Assembly (NCBI RefSeq): GCF_039536205.1
Contig: NZ_BAAAYL010000001.1
Coordinates: 3,472,001 to 3,536,000 of the forward strand
Length of the DNA stretch: 64,000 nt
Source: Streptomyces sannanensis
Lineage (GTDB): Bacteria > Actinomycetota > Actinomycetes > Streptomycetales > Streptomycetaceae
Reading direction: 5' to 3'
This document shows positions 39,607-49,028 of this stretch, one piece after another (positions within the stretch are counted from its first letter, which is position 1; each line of letters begins with the position of its first letter). The translations under genes were made by a program, and so were the position numbers. The notes beneath the pieces were generated by a model, which had not been told where the DNA came from, made no database searches, and worked only from the letters and a program-made list of their open reading frames with translations.

Positions 39607-41046
39607 ATGGCTGGGGCCGAGCAGGTGGTGCCGGTGAAGCCGGCGGCGGGGTACGACCGGGGCATGCGCATTCCGGTGGTGCCGGGATTCGCTCGGCGAG
39701 GCGACGGCGGGTCGGCGAAGGCGGAGGGCAAGTCGCTGCGCGCCCGGGTGCCCCGTTCCTCGCACGGCGCCCTGGTGCTCGCGCCCGGCCGGCCCGACGC
39801 GGTGCAGGCCGTCGAGGAGTCCAACCGCGGCCGGGTGCCGGAGCTCACACCCATACGGGTGGGCCGGATGGCCGCCTCGCCCTTCGCCTTTCTACGCGGC
39901 GCCGCCGGGCTGATGGCCCATGACCTGGCGGGCACGGCGGTCACCGGGGTGGGTGCCCAGATCTGCGGGGACGCGCACGCGGCCAACTTCGGCCTGTACG
40001 CGGACGCGCGGGGCAGGCTCGTCATCGACCTGAACGACTTCGACGAGACCGCGGTCGGCCCGTGGGAGTGGGACGTCAAGCGGCTCGCCGCCTCGCTGGT
40101 GCTGGCCGGCCGGGAGGCCGGGGCCGGCGAGGACGTGTGCCGGGAGGCGGCGTTCGACGCGGTGGGCGCGTACCGGCGCACGATGCGGCTGATGGCGAAG
40201 CTTCCGGTGCTGGACGCGTGGAACGCCATCGCGGACGAGGAACTCGTCTCGCACACGGACGCGCGGGATCTGGTGGGCACGCTGGAGCGGGTTTCGGAGA
40301 AGGCCCGTAACAACACCAGCGCGCGGTTCGCCGCCAAGTCGACGGAGACCGGGCCGGACGGCCGCCGGCGCTTCGTGGACGCCCCGCCGGTGCTGCGCAG
40401 GGTGCCGGACGCGGAGGCGGCAGCGGTCGCCGGTGCGCTCGGTGCGTATCTGGGCACGCTGTCCGAGGACCGGCTGCCGCTGCTCGCCCGGTATGTGATC
40501 CATGACGTGGCGTTCCGGGTGGTCGGCACCGGCAGTGTCGGCACCCGCTCGTACGTGGTGCTGCTGCTCGACCACCGGGGCGAGCCGTTGGTGCTCCAGG
40601 TGAAGGAGGCCCGGCCCTCGGCGCTGCTGCCGTATCTGCCGAAGGCGGGCTTCGAGGCGGCCGGGGCCGGGCACGAAGGGCGCCGGGTGGTGCTGGGGCA
40701 GAAGCGGATGCAGGTGGTCAGCGACATTCTGCTGGGCTGGACGACGGTGGAGGACCAGCCTTTCCAGGTGCGGCAGTTCAGGAACCGCAAGGGAAGCGTG
40801 GACCCGGCAGCGCTGGCGGCGGACCAGCTGGACGACTACGGGCGGATGACGGGCGCGCTGCTGGCGCGGGCGCATGCGCACAGCGTCGATCCCCGGCTGC
40901 TCGCGGGCTACTGCGGCAAGAGCGACGAGCTGGACGAGGCGGTGGCCTCTTTCGCGGTGGCGTACGCGGACCGAACGGAAGCGGATCATGCGAGGTTGGT
41001 GGCGGCCGTGAGGGAAGGCCGTGTCGCGGCAGAGCTGGGGGTGTGA
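39607..41046 (+). CDS. DUF2252 family protein
   Basis: 479 aa from the ATG at 39607 (GGGGAGG upstream); a longer in-frame start overlaps a DnaA box and lacks a site. The DUF2252 kinase-like fold has MAASPFAFLRGAAGLMA, GDAHAANFGLYADARGRLVIDLNDFDET (a Brenner-like His-Asn-Asp set) and WEWDVKRLAASL. The basic KEARPS and QKRMQVVSDILLGWTT segments follow. No reaction has been assigned to this widespread actinobacterial family. It is monocistronic as far as can be seen. Confidence 0.9.
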   Translation: MAGAEQVVPVKPAAGYDRGMRIPVVPGFARRGDGGSAKAEGKSLRARVPRSSHGALVLAPGRPDAVQAVEESNRGRVPELTPIRVGRMAASPFAFLRGAAGLMAHDLAGTAVTGVGAQICGDAHAANFGLYADARGRLVIDLNDFDETAVGPWEWDVKRLAASLVLAGREAGAGEDVCREAAFDAVGAYRRTMRLMAKLPVLDAWNAIADEELVSHTDARDLVGTLERVSEKARNNTSARFAAKSTETGPDGRRRFVDAPPVLRRVPDAEAAAVAGALGAYLGTLSEDRLPLLARYVIHDVAFRVVGTGSVGTRSYVVLLLDHRGEPLVLQVKEARPSALLPYLPKAGFEAAGAGHEGRRVVLGQKRMQVVSDILLGWTTVEDQPFQVRQFRNRKGSVDPAALAADQLDDYGRMTGALLARAHAHSVDPRLLAGYCGKSDELDEAVASFAVAYADRTEADHARLVAAVREGRVAAELGV

Positions 41047-41103
41047 CGGGGAGTCGGTGCGGCCACCCGTCCGGGCCGTACCGCTCTGCCCTACGCTGGT
41101 CGG

Positions 41104-41946
41104 GTGACGCAGGAAGCTCCCGGGGAGACGACGACCCGGAACGACGACGCGCCGGGCGCCCAGCGCCCCGAGGCGCGGCTGGAGAAGGCCGTGCGCGCGG
41201 CCGAACAGGCACTGATCGAGTTCGAGATCGCGGTGGAGACCTTCCGGGTCGAGGTGGAGAACTTCTCCCGGCTCCATCATCAGAAGCTGGGGCCGATGTA
41301 TGCGCGCCTGGACGAGCTGGACGCACTGATCGCGGAGGCGCGGGCGGCCCGCACCGGTGATCCCGAGGATGTGCGCAAGGCGCAGGAGGCGCGTGCCGCG
41401 GTGCTGCCCATGCCGGGTGTCGAGGAGTTGTTCCACGACTGGCTCGACTCCGAGGGGCTGTCGCCGGAGGCCGCCGCGATGCTGACGGACCGGCCGGTGC
41501 AGCCGCCGAAGCGGGTACGGCCGAGCGAGGAGGCCCGCAGGCTCTACCGCGAGCTGGCCCGCAGGACACATCCGGATCTCGCCCGGGACGACAAGGAGCG
41601 GGCGCGGCGCGACGAGTTCATCGCCCGGGTCAATGCCGCGTACGGGCGCGGTGACGAGACGCTGCTGCGGGAACTGGTCGCCGAGTGGGAGGCCGGCCCG
41701 GTGCCGCAGGATCAGCGCCCGACCGAGAGCGAGGAGCTCTACGCCCGTCTGGAGTGGCTCTCCCAGCGTAAGGAGCTGCTGACCCTGCTCGCCCGTGAGC
41801 TGGAGGAGGGGGCGATCGGGGCGATGCTCAGGATGGCACCCGACGATCCGGACCGGCTGCTGGAGGAGATCGCCGAGCAGCTGCTGGCCCAGGTCGCCGA
41901 GCGGGAGGCCGAGCTGGCAGAGCTGACCGGCGGTCCGATCCGGTAA
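41104..41946 (+). CDS. J-domain (DnaJ-like) protein
   Basis: 280 aa, GTG start. The N-terminal coiled coil (about 24-85; RLEKAVRAAEQALIEFEIAVETF) is followed by a J-like domain at about 141-190: EEARRLYRELARRTHPDLARDD with HPD at 156-158, the Hsp70-stimulating tripeptide. A second helical region follows. No Gly/Phe or zinc domain, so it is a dedicated co-chaperone rather than general DnaJ. Ten bp upstream of the rhodanese gene, likely co-transcribed. Confidence 0.82.
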   Translation: MTQEAPGETTTRNDDAPGAQRPEARLEKAVRAAEQALIEFEIAVETFRVEVENFSRLHHQKLGPMYARLDELDALIAEARAARTGDPEDVRKAQEARAAVLPMPGVEELFHDWLDSEGLSPEAAAMLTDRPVQPPKRVRPSEEARRLYRELARRTHPDLARDDKERARRDEFIARVNAAYGRGDETLLRELVAEWEAGPVPQDQRPTESEELYARLEWLSQRKELLTLLARELEEGAIGAMLRMAPDDPDRLLEEIAEQLLAQVAEREAELAELTGGPIR

Positions 41947-41956
41947 CGTCGAAGCC

Positions 41957-42301
41957 ATGCATTTCGGATCTGTGCCCACGGTCGGTGTCGACCAGCTCTC
42001 AGGTGACGACTTCCTGCTCGACGTCCGCGAGGACAACGAATGGCAGGCCGGGCATGCGGAGAGCGCTCTGCACATTCCGATGAGCGATTTCGTGGCCCGG
42101 TTCGGTGAGCTGACCGAGGCCATCGAGGGCGGCCGCCGGGTGCATGTGATGTGCCGGGTCGGCGGCCGGTCCGCGCAGGTCACCCAGTATCTGGTGCAGC
42201 AGGGCATCGACGCCGTGAACGTCGACGGCGGGATGCTCGCGTGGGAGGGCGCCGGGCGCCCCATGGTCACCGACAGCGGCGGCCCGGCCTTCGTGCTGTA
42301 G
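41957..42301 (+). CDS. single-domain rhodanese protein
   Basis: 114 aa, ATG start. A single rhodanese domain: LLDVRE at 20-25, GHAESALHIP at 32-41 and the active-site loop CRVGGRS (66-72), with Cys66 as the persulfide carrier. The loop length matches sulfurtransferases. Sulfur donor and acceptor are unknown. Confidence 0.92.
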   Translation: MHFGSVPTVGVDQLSGDDFLLDVREDNEWQAGHAESALHIPMSDFVARFGELTEAIEGGRRVHVMCRVGGRSAQVTQYLVQQGIDAVNVDGGMLAWEGAGRPMVTDSGGPAFVL

Positions 42302-42331
42302 CCCGGGCCCGCGGGTCCGGTTCCCGCAGGC

Positions 42332-42363
42332 CGGTTCAGCGGTTCGGTTCAGCGGTTCGGTTC
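42332..42363. repeat. 13-bp tandem repeat, 2.5 copies
   Basis: CGGTTCAGCGGTT at 42332-42344 and 42345-42357, with a partial third copy to 42363. It lies between the rhodanese and paaE 3' ends. Confidence 0.8.
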
Positions 42364-42384
42364 CGGGTCGGCCGCCGGAACGGC

Positions 42385-42412
42385 CCCGGCGCCGCCGTGC
42401 TCCGGCGCCGGG
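42385..42412. terminator. terminator between rhodanese and paaE
   Basis: 9-bp GC stem (42385-42393 with 42404-42412) and a 10-nt loop in a convergent gap. Confidence 0.5.
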
Positions 42413-42421
42413 ACCGGACGG

Positions 42422-43498
42422 TCAGCGGTCGAAGTCCAGCTCCACCTCCGTGGTGAGCGGATGCGACTGACAGGCCAGCACATAGCCCGCCTCGGTCTCG
42501 TCCGCCTCCAGCGCGAAGTTGCGGTCCATTCGGACCTCGCCCTTGACCAGGAAGGCCCGGCAGGTCCCGCATACCCCGCCCTTGCACGCGTACGGCGCGT
42601 CCGAGCGGGCCCGCAGCACGGTCTCCAGCAGTGTTTCGCCGTCCTGCACCGGCCAGTTGCCGGAGCGGCCGTCGAGCGTCGCGGTGAGCGTGCTGTGCTC
42701 GGGAGACGCGACAGCGGCCGGTGCGGGCGCGGCGTCGACGTGGAAGATCTCCTCGTGGATACGGGCACGTTCGACGCCTAGACCGCTCAGGGCCCGCTCG
42801 GCGCCCTGGACGAGCCCGATCGGACCGCACAGGAACCAGCCGTCCATGTCCGCCACTGGCAGCAGGGCGGGCAGCAGCGCGGTCAGCCGCTCCTCGTCCA
42901 GCCGTCCGGACGGCAGTCCAGCCTGCTGCTCCTCCCGGGACAGCGCGGTGACCAGCTGGAAACGGTCGGGGTAGCGGTCCTTGAGGTCGGCGACTTCCTC
43001 CAGGAACATCGTGGAGGCCGCGGTGCGGTCACTGCGTATCAGGCAGAACTGGGCGTCCGGGCGGCGCGCGAGCAGCGTGCTCGCGATCGACAGCACCGGT
43101 GTGATGCCGCTGCCGCCGACGATCGCCGCGAAGTGCCCGTCGCGCGGCTCCAACACGAACCGGCCCATCGGGGGCATGACTTCGACGGTGTCGCCGACCG
43201 CCAGCTCCTTGAGGGCGTACGTCGAGAATTCGCCGCCGTCGACCTGCCGGATGCCGACCCGCAGCAGCGCCGGCCCGCCGTCGGCCGTGGCCGGGGAGCA
43301 GATCGAGTACGTACGTCTGATCTCTTCGCCCCGCACTGTACGGCGCAGGGCGAGGTGCTGGCCGGGCGTGTGCCGGAACGTCTCACGCAGCTCGGAAGGC
43401 ACCTCGAAGGTGACGGCCACCGAGTCGTCCGTGAGCCGCTCGACCTCGCTGACCCGGAGCGGATGGAACCCGGCCCGTCCGGCGCTTGAGGGCAGCAT
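42422..43498 (-). CDS. paaE: phenylacetyl-CoA epoxidase reductase subunit PaaE
   Basis: 358 aa. The N-terminal FAD/NAD(P)H ferredoxin-reductase domain has RRTYSICSP for FAD and GGSGITPVLSIASTLL for NAD(P)H. The C-terminal plant-type 2Fe-2S domain has Cys ligands in YACKGGVCGTCRAF and the later LACQSHP. It feeds electrons to the PaaABC oxygenase. Last gene of paaABCDE, starting immediately before the paaD stop. Confidence 0.95.
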   Translation of the reverse strand: MLPSSAGRAGFHPLRVSEVERLTDDSVAVTFEVPSELRETFRHTPGQHLALRRTVRGEEIRRTYSICSPATADGGPALLRVGIRQVDGGEFSTYALKELAVGDTVEVMPPMGRFVLEPRDGHFAAIVGGSGITPVLSIASTLLARRPDAQFCLIRSDRTAASTMFLEEVADLKDRYPDRFQLVTALSREEQQAGLPSGRLDEERLTALLPALLPVADMDGWFLCGPIGLVQGAERALSGLGVERARIHEEIFHVDAAPAPAAVASPEHSTLTATLDGRSGNWPVQDGETLLETVLRARSDAPYACKGGVCGTCRAFLVKGEVRMDRNFALEADETEAGYVLACQSHPLTTEVELDFDR

Positions 43499-43993
43499 CT
43501 ACAACTCCTTGAAGTGGTCGAACGGTTCGCGGCAGCTTGCGCAGCGGCGCAGCGCCTTGCAGGCGGTGGAGGAGAACCGGCTCAGCAGCTCGGTGTCGGT
43601 CGAGCCGCAGTGCGGGCAGCGCACCGACAGCGAGAGGGACACCGGACCCTCGGCCGCGTGCGGCCGGGGCGGCGCTATGCCGAACTCCGCGAGCTTGCGG
43701 CGCCCTTCCGCGCTGATGTCGTCCGTCGACCAGGCTGGGGTGAGGACCTTGACGACCGAGACATCGGGTATGCCGTGCTCGTGCAGCACCCGCTCGATGT
43801 CCGAGGACATGGCCTCGACCGCCGGGCAGCCGGTGTAGGTCGGGGTCAGTGCCACCTCGACCCTGCCGGGTCCGAGCACCTGCACCCCGCGCAGCACCCC
43901 CAGTTCCTCCAGGGTCAGCACCGGCAGCTCCGGGTCGGGGACGGCGCCGGCGAGCCGACGCAGCTCCTCTTCCAGGGGCGTGGTGGTCACCAT
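43499..43993 (-). CDS. paaD: phenylacetate degradation Fe-S assembly protein PaaD
   Basis: 164 aa from the ATG at 43993 (GTG at 43990 is an alternative), overlapping the paaC end. MIP18/DUF59 domain with VPDPELPVLTLEELGVLRGV and LTPTYTGCPAVEAMSSDI, where the Cys of TGCPA is typical. A C-terminal Cys4 cluster (CPHCG...CASC) binds zinc or iron. Thought to help mature the Fe-S centre of the epoxidase. Confidence 0.93.
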   Translation of the reverse strand: MVTTTPLEEELRRLAGAVPDPELPVLTLEELGVLRGVQVLGPGRVEVALTPTYTGCPAVEAMSSDIERVLHEHGIPDVSVVKVLTPAWSTDDISAEGRRKLAEFGIAPPRPHAAEGPVSLSLSVRCPHCGSTDTELLSRFSSTACKALRRCASCREPFDHFKEL

Positions 43994-44712
43994 GACGCCC
44001 CCGGGTGGCTGCGGTGCAGATGCTGCATCTCGGCGAGCATCCGCCCGAATGGCTCGGTGTGCAGGCCCTGACGTCCGGCACCGGCCGCCCAGGCACTGGT
44101 CTGCGGTCCCTTTGGCACGGTGAGCGTGGCCCGCTCCAGAACGGCGCTGACGCTCCGGTGCCAGTCGTCCTTGATCCGCTGCCAGTCGACGTCGAGCCCG
44201 TCGAGGGGCTGGAACATCTCGCCGGTGAACCGCCACAGCGCGTCCAGCGCGCGCTGCATGCGCTCGTGGCTCTCCTCGGTGCCGTCGCCGAGCCGCAGCG
44301 TCCACTGCTCGGCGTGGTCCTGGTGGTAGGCGACTTCCTTGACCGCCTTCGCCGCGAGCCCGGCGAGCTCGTTCCCATCCGCCGCGAGCTGCGCGTACAG
44401 CAGCCGCTGGAAGGTGGAGAAGTACAGCTGGCGGGCGATGGTGTGGGCGAAGTCGCCGTTGGGCTGCTCGACCAGCTGGAGATTGCGGAAGGCGCGCTCC
44501 TCGCGGAGGAACGCAAGCTCGTCCTCGTCGCCGATCAGGGACAGCAGCGTCCGCGCCTGGCCCAGCAGGTCGAGCGCGATATTGGCGAGGGCGACCTCCT
44601 CCTCCAGGACGGGAGCGTGGCCCGCCCACTCCCCCAGCCGGTGCGAGAGCACCAGGGCGTCGTCGCCGAGGGCCAGAGCGGCGCCGTGCGAGCTGCTCAC
44701 GGTCGTGGTCAC
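43987..44712 (-). CDS. paaC: phenylacetyl-CoA epoxidase subunit PaaC
   Basis: 241 aa, GTG start overlapping paaB by 4 bp. A helical di-iron-like protein (HRLGEWAGHAPVLEEEVALANIALDLLGQARTLL) that lost most metal ligands and scaffolds PaaA in the (PaaAC)2 core. It has the conserved EVAYHQDHAEQWTLRLGDGT segment. Structural subunit of the multicomponent oxygenase. Confidence 0.94.
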   Translation of the reverse strand: MTTTVSSSHGAALALGDDALVLSHRLGEWAGHAPVLEEEVALANIALDLLGQARTLLSLIGDEDELAFLREERAFRNLQLVEQPNGDFAHTIARQLYFSTFQRLLYAQLAADGNELAGLAAKAVKEVAYHQDHAEQWTLRLGDGTEESHERMQRALDALWRFTGEMFQPLDGLDVDWQRIKDDWHRSVSAVLERATLTVPKGPQTSAWAAGAGRQGLHTEPFGRMLAEMQHLHRSHPGASW

Positions 44713-44995
44713 AGGTGCTTCACCCCTTCCGGGATCTCGTAGAAGGTCGGGTGGCGGTAGGGCTTGTCGGCGGCCGGTTCGAAGAACGGGTCCTTCTCGT
44801 CGGGCGACGAAGCGATGATCTCCGTGGACGGCACCACCCAGATCGAGACGCCTTCATTCCTGCGTGTGTACAGATCGCGGGCATTGCGCAGCGCCATCCG
44901 GGCGTCCGGCGCGTGCAGGCTTCCCGCGTGGGTGTGGGACAGTCCGCGGCGCGAGCGCACGAACACCTCCCACAGCGGCCAGTCCTTCGAGCTGC

Positions 44996-44999
<4 letters not shown>
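44709..44999 (-). CDS. paaB: phenylacetyl-CoA epoxidase subunit PaaB
   Basis: 96 aa from the ATG at 44999. Small protein starting [30 protein letters not shown], then [22 protein letters not shown] and the C-terminal [16 protein letters not shown], all typical of PaaB. It bridges PaaAC dimers. Overlaps paaA and paaC by 4 bp each. Confidence 0.95.
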
Positions 45000-45973
<974 letters not shown>

Positions 45974-45988
45974 CGTGGCCCCCTACCG

Positions 45989-46002
45989 ACCGATCGTTCG
46001 GT
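45989..46002. promoter_or_regulatory. TetR-type operator (PaaR site) before paaA
   Basis: ACCGATCGTTCGGT, matching ACCGNNCGNNCGGT, 16-29 bp upstream of the paaA start. The same element occurs at 52130 and, with one change, at 54901. PaaR of Corynebacterium binds an ACTNACCGNNCGNNCGGTNAGT-type site (recalled). The TetR gene at 53720-54307 is the likely regulator. Confidence 0.75.
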
Positions 46003-46047
46003 TCATTGGCTTCAATGGTGGGTCGGCGGCCCGTAGGGTGTCAACCC

Positions 46048-46056
46048 TGTGGATAA
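46048..46056 (-). promoter_or_regulatory. DnaA box
   Basis: Perfect TGTGGATAA, 46 bp before the DUF5819 gene start. Confidence 0.65.
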
Positions 46057-46101
46057 CGGAGCGGGCGGAGGCCGTGGGGGCCTCCGAGGAGTGGGGCGGG
46101 A

Positions 46102-46821
46102 GTGGACTCGTACGACGGCAAGGCGGATACCGGGCTGGGCGCCGGTGTTCTGTGCGGCATCGGCGCGCTGTCGCTTCCGTACCGGATCGTGGCCGCCGTC
46201 ATGCTCGCGGCCATCGGCATCCTGGCCTGCGCACACCTCGCGATGGTCTTCCTGCACGTCGCCCCGTCCAACACGCTCAGCAAGCGGCACGCCAAGGCGG
46301 TCAACGCCTGGGTCTACCCCGAGTTCGAGCAGAACTGGAAGCTCTTCGCTCCCAATCCACTCCAGCAGAACATCGCGGTCCAGGCACGCGCCGAGATCCG
46401 CACCCCGGCCGGCGACCGCAGCACCACCGGCTGGATAGACCTCACCGCCCTCGACATCGAGAAGATCCGTGGCAATCCCCTGCCCAGCCACACCACCCAG
46501 AACGAGCTCCGCCGCGCCTGGGACTTCTATGTGAACTCCCACACCGAAGACAACCGGCCGAACGGTGAACGCGGAGAGCTCTCCGAGCAGTACATCCGCC
46601 GCATCGTCATGCTCCGCCTCGGCTCCCAGCACGACGGAGGCACCGTCGAACGCATCCAGGTCAGATCCGTGACCCGCTCGGTGGCGGCCCCGGCCTGGAG
46701 CGGGGAGAAGACCGACACCCGGCCGTACTACCGGGTCCTGCCATGGTGGACGGTGACCGCGGCGGATCTGTCCGACGCGGACCGCGCCGCCCGTGACGAC
46801 CGCACGGAGGCGAGCCGGTGA
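46102..46821 (+). CDS. DUF5819 family membrane protein
   Basis: 239 aa, GTG start after GAGGAGTGGGG. One membrane segment near the N-terminus (VAAVMLAAIGILACAHLAMVF, about 31-51). The soluble rest has VYPEFEQNWKLFAPNPLQQNI and YIRRIVMLRLGSQ. Typical DUF5819 architecture. The start of the following HTTM gene overlaps its stop by 4 bp. DUF5819 and HTTM proteins are a fixed pair, suggesting one membrane complex. Function unknown. Confidence 0.8.
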   Translation: MDSYDGKADTGLGAGVLCGIGALSLPYRIVAAVMLAAIGILACAHLAMVFLHVAPSNTLSKRHAKAVNAWVYPEFEQNWKLFAPNPLQQNIAVQARAEIRTPAGDRSTTGWIDLTALDIEKIRGNPLPSHTTQNELRRAWDFYVNSHTEDNRPNGERGELSEQYIRRIVMLRLGSQHDGGTVERIQVRSVTRSVAAPAWSGEKTDTRPYYRVLPWWTVTAADLSDADRAARDDRTEASR

Positions 46822-48017
46822 TCTCCGCCGACCTTCAGCCGCGGCTGGCGCGCGCCGTCCAGCGCGTCACCGCCCGCGCCCTCGGCCCGTACCAGAGCGC
46901 CGTCGTCCGGATCGGCTTCGCCGCCACCTGGCTGCTCTTCCTGCTGCGCGAACTGCCGCACCGCCACGAGCTGTACGGTCCGGACGGCCCGTGGAGCTGG
47001 GACATGGCCCAGCAGCTCGCCGCGGACAACCATGCCTTCTCAGCCCTTCTGTGGTCGGACAGCACGGTCTGGTTCGAGATCGTGTATGCCGTCGCCGTTC
47101 TCTCCAGCGCGCTGCTGCTGCTCGGCTGGCACACCCGCACCATGTCCGTGCTCTTCATGGTCGGCGTGCTGTCGCTGCAGAACCGCAGCGTCTTCGTCGG
47201 TGACGGCGGCGACAACGTCATCCACCTGATGGCGCTCTACCTGGTCTTCACGCGCTGCGCCCAGGTGTGGTCCCTGGACGCCCGCCGGGCGGCCCGGGCA
47301 GCGGCGACGGGCCGTCCGGTCCGGGACTGGGCGGGTCCGGTCCTGTGGTGTGTGCTCGGCGTCGTCCTCGCCGTCCGCACCGCCATGGACGGGATCGGCG
47401 GGGAGCTGTGGCTGCTCGCACTGTTCTGGGTGCTGTGGATCGCGCAGGGCGTGTGGTGGGCGGTGCGCCGCTACGAGCCGGGCAGCCAGGGACACGTCCT
47501 GCTGGACGTCATCGCCAACCTCACCCACAACGCCGCTCTCGTCGTGATCATGGCGGAGGTCTGCCTCGTCTACGCCACCGCCGGCTGGTACAAGATCCAG
47601 GGCTCCCGCTGGCAGGACGGCACGGCCCTCTACTACCCGCTGAACCTGGACTACTTCTCCCCCTGGCCGGCGCTCTCCGATGTGCTCGGCGCCAGCGGTG
47701 TGATCGTCATGGTGGTGACCTACGGCACGGTCGCGGCGCAGGTCGCCTTCCCCTTCACCCTCTTCAACCGTCGGGTCAAGAACGTGCTGCTCGCCGTGAT
47801 GATGCTGGAGCACGCGGGCATCGCCGTTCTGCTGGGGTTGCCCTTCTTCTCGATGGCGATGATCGCGGCCGACGCGGTCTTCCTGCCGACCGGCTTCCTG
47901 CTCCGCCTCGGCGGCTGGTCACGACGCGGGCGGGAGCGGCTTCTGGGGCGGGTGATCGCGCTACCCCGGCAGCGGCGTGCGCCGGAGTCGGAGACCACCC
48001 GCACCTTCGTGGGCTGA
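46818..48017 (+). CDS. HTTM-domain (vitamin K-dependent gamma-carboxylase-like) membrane protein
   Basis: 399 aa, GTG start. Many membrane segments typical of HTTM: VVRIGFAATWLLFLLREL, SVLFMVGVLSLQNRSVFVGDGGDNVIHLMALYLVFTRC. The conserved AGWYKIQGSRWQDGTALYYPLNLDYFSPWPALSD core follows. HTTM proteins share a fold with gamma-glutamyl carboxylase, but bacterial members have mostly unknown reactions. Paired with DUF5819 upstream. Confidence 0.88.
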   Translation: MISADLQPRLARAVQRVTARALGPYQSAVVRIGFAATWLLFLLRELPHRHELYGPDGPWSWDMAQQLAADNHAFSALLWSDSTVWFEIVYAVAVLSSALLLLGWHTRTMSVLFMVGVLSLQNRSVFVGDGGDNVIHLMALYLVFTRCAQVWSLDARRAARAAATGRPVRDWAGPVLWCVLGVVLAVRTAMDGIGGELWLLALFWVLWIAQGVWWAVRRYEPGSQGHVLLDVIANLTHNAALVVIMAEVCLVYATAGWYKIQGSRWQDGTALYYPLNLDYFSPWPALSDVLGASGVIVMVVTYGTVAAQVAFPFTLFNRRVKNVLLAVMMLEHAGIAVLLGLPFFSMAMIAADAVFLPTGFLLRLGGWSRRGRERLLGRVIALPRQRRAPESETTRTFVG

Positions 48018-48047
48018 GCAGCGAAAACGCCCCCGTAGGCTGAGGCC

Positions 48048-48827
48048 ATGACCGAGGACGACGCCTGGACCACCGCGCAGCTGTGGCGGGAGACCGCACC
48101 GACTGCCGTGCTGCTCGACGGCTTCCACGCGCTGAAGCACGCCCTGCGCTTCGGCGCGGACGTGCGGCTGGCAGTCACCAGCGACAAGGCAGCCGTGCTG
48201 AAGCTGGCGGCGGAACTGGCCGACGACCTGACCGACGTGCTGAACGAGTCCGTGGTCGAGGTCCCGGCGCACACCCTGCGGGACATGGTGACGAAGGTTC
48301 ACCCGACCGGGGTGGCCGCATTGGCCGTCCGGCCCAGCGCGCCGACGAACCTGGCCATCCTGTCGCGGCTGCCCCGCAGGTCCCCGGTGGTCGTCCTGGA
48401 CAACCCGCGCAACCTCGGGAACGTGGGGGCCGTGGTCCGGCTCGCCGCCGGATTCGGGGCGACAGGCGTGGTCACGACCGGTGACATGGACCCCTGGCAC
48501 CCGAATGTCGTACGCGCCGGCGCGGGACTCCACTACGCCACGGCCGTCGAACGGCTGCCCCTCGACGCCCTGCCGCCCGGCCCGCTGTACGCCCTGGACC
48601 CGGAGGGGCGGGACATCAGATCACTGGTGATCCCCGACGACGCTCTGATCGCGTTCGGCTCGGAGCGGCACGGGATCTCGCCGGAGCTCCGGAGCCGGGC
48701 GACCGAGCTGGTGGCCCTGCCCATGCGACCACAGGTGTCGAGCTACAACCTGGCGACGAGTGTGGCGATGACCTTGTTCCACTGGGGTGGACCGGAGCCC
48801 GTGAATTCCGATGAACCGAATGCGTGA
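48048..48827 (+). CDS. SpoU/TrmH-family RNA 2'-O-methyltransferase
   Basis: 259 aa, ATG start. An N-terminal substrate-binding region (about 1-95). The SPOUT knot has motif 1 NPRNLGNVGAVVRLAAGFGATGV, motif 2 LIAFGSERHGISPEL and motif 3 MRPQVSSYNLATSVAMTLF. SAM-dependent ribose methylation of rRNA or tRNA; the target cannot be read from sequence. Confidence 0.92.
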   Translation: MTEDDAWTTAQLWRETAPTAVLLDGFHALKHALRFGADVRLAVTSDKAAVLKLAAELADDLTDVLNESVVEVPAHTLRDMVTKVHPTGVAALAVRPSAPTNLAILSRLPRRSPVVVLDNPRNLGNVGAVVRLAAGFGATGVVTTGDMDPWHPNVVRAGAGLHYATAVERLPLDALPPGPLYALDPEGRDIRSLVIPDDALIAFGSERHGISPELRSRATELVALPMRPQVSSYNLATSVAMTLFHWGGPEPVNSDEPNA

Positions 48828-49028
48828 CCTTCGGACTGCCGTGTCGTTGGAACGTATGCGCGGAGGCAACTGGAGCATGTGACGTCGAGGATTTTCGGTG
48901 GATGTTGCCGGTACGTCGGGGGCGGCCGGTGGTGGGGTACGTGGAAAAGGATGAGCCGATCTCCGCTCCTGAGCCCGGGGTCAGGGCATGTCCCTGCACG
49001 TACCTGAGCCCTGCTGGAGGGCACATCC

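Noticed and set aside
36862..39765. 967-codon open frame on the minus strand opposite the two-component genes
   Set aside because: Crosses tRNA-Leu, its terminator and two sure genes; only a GC-composition artefact.
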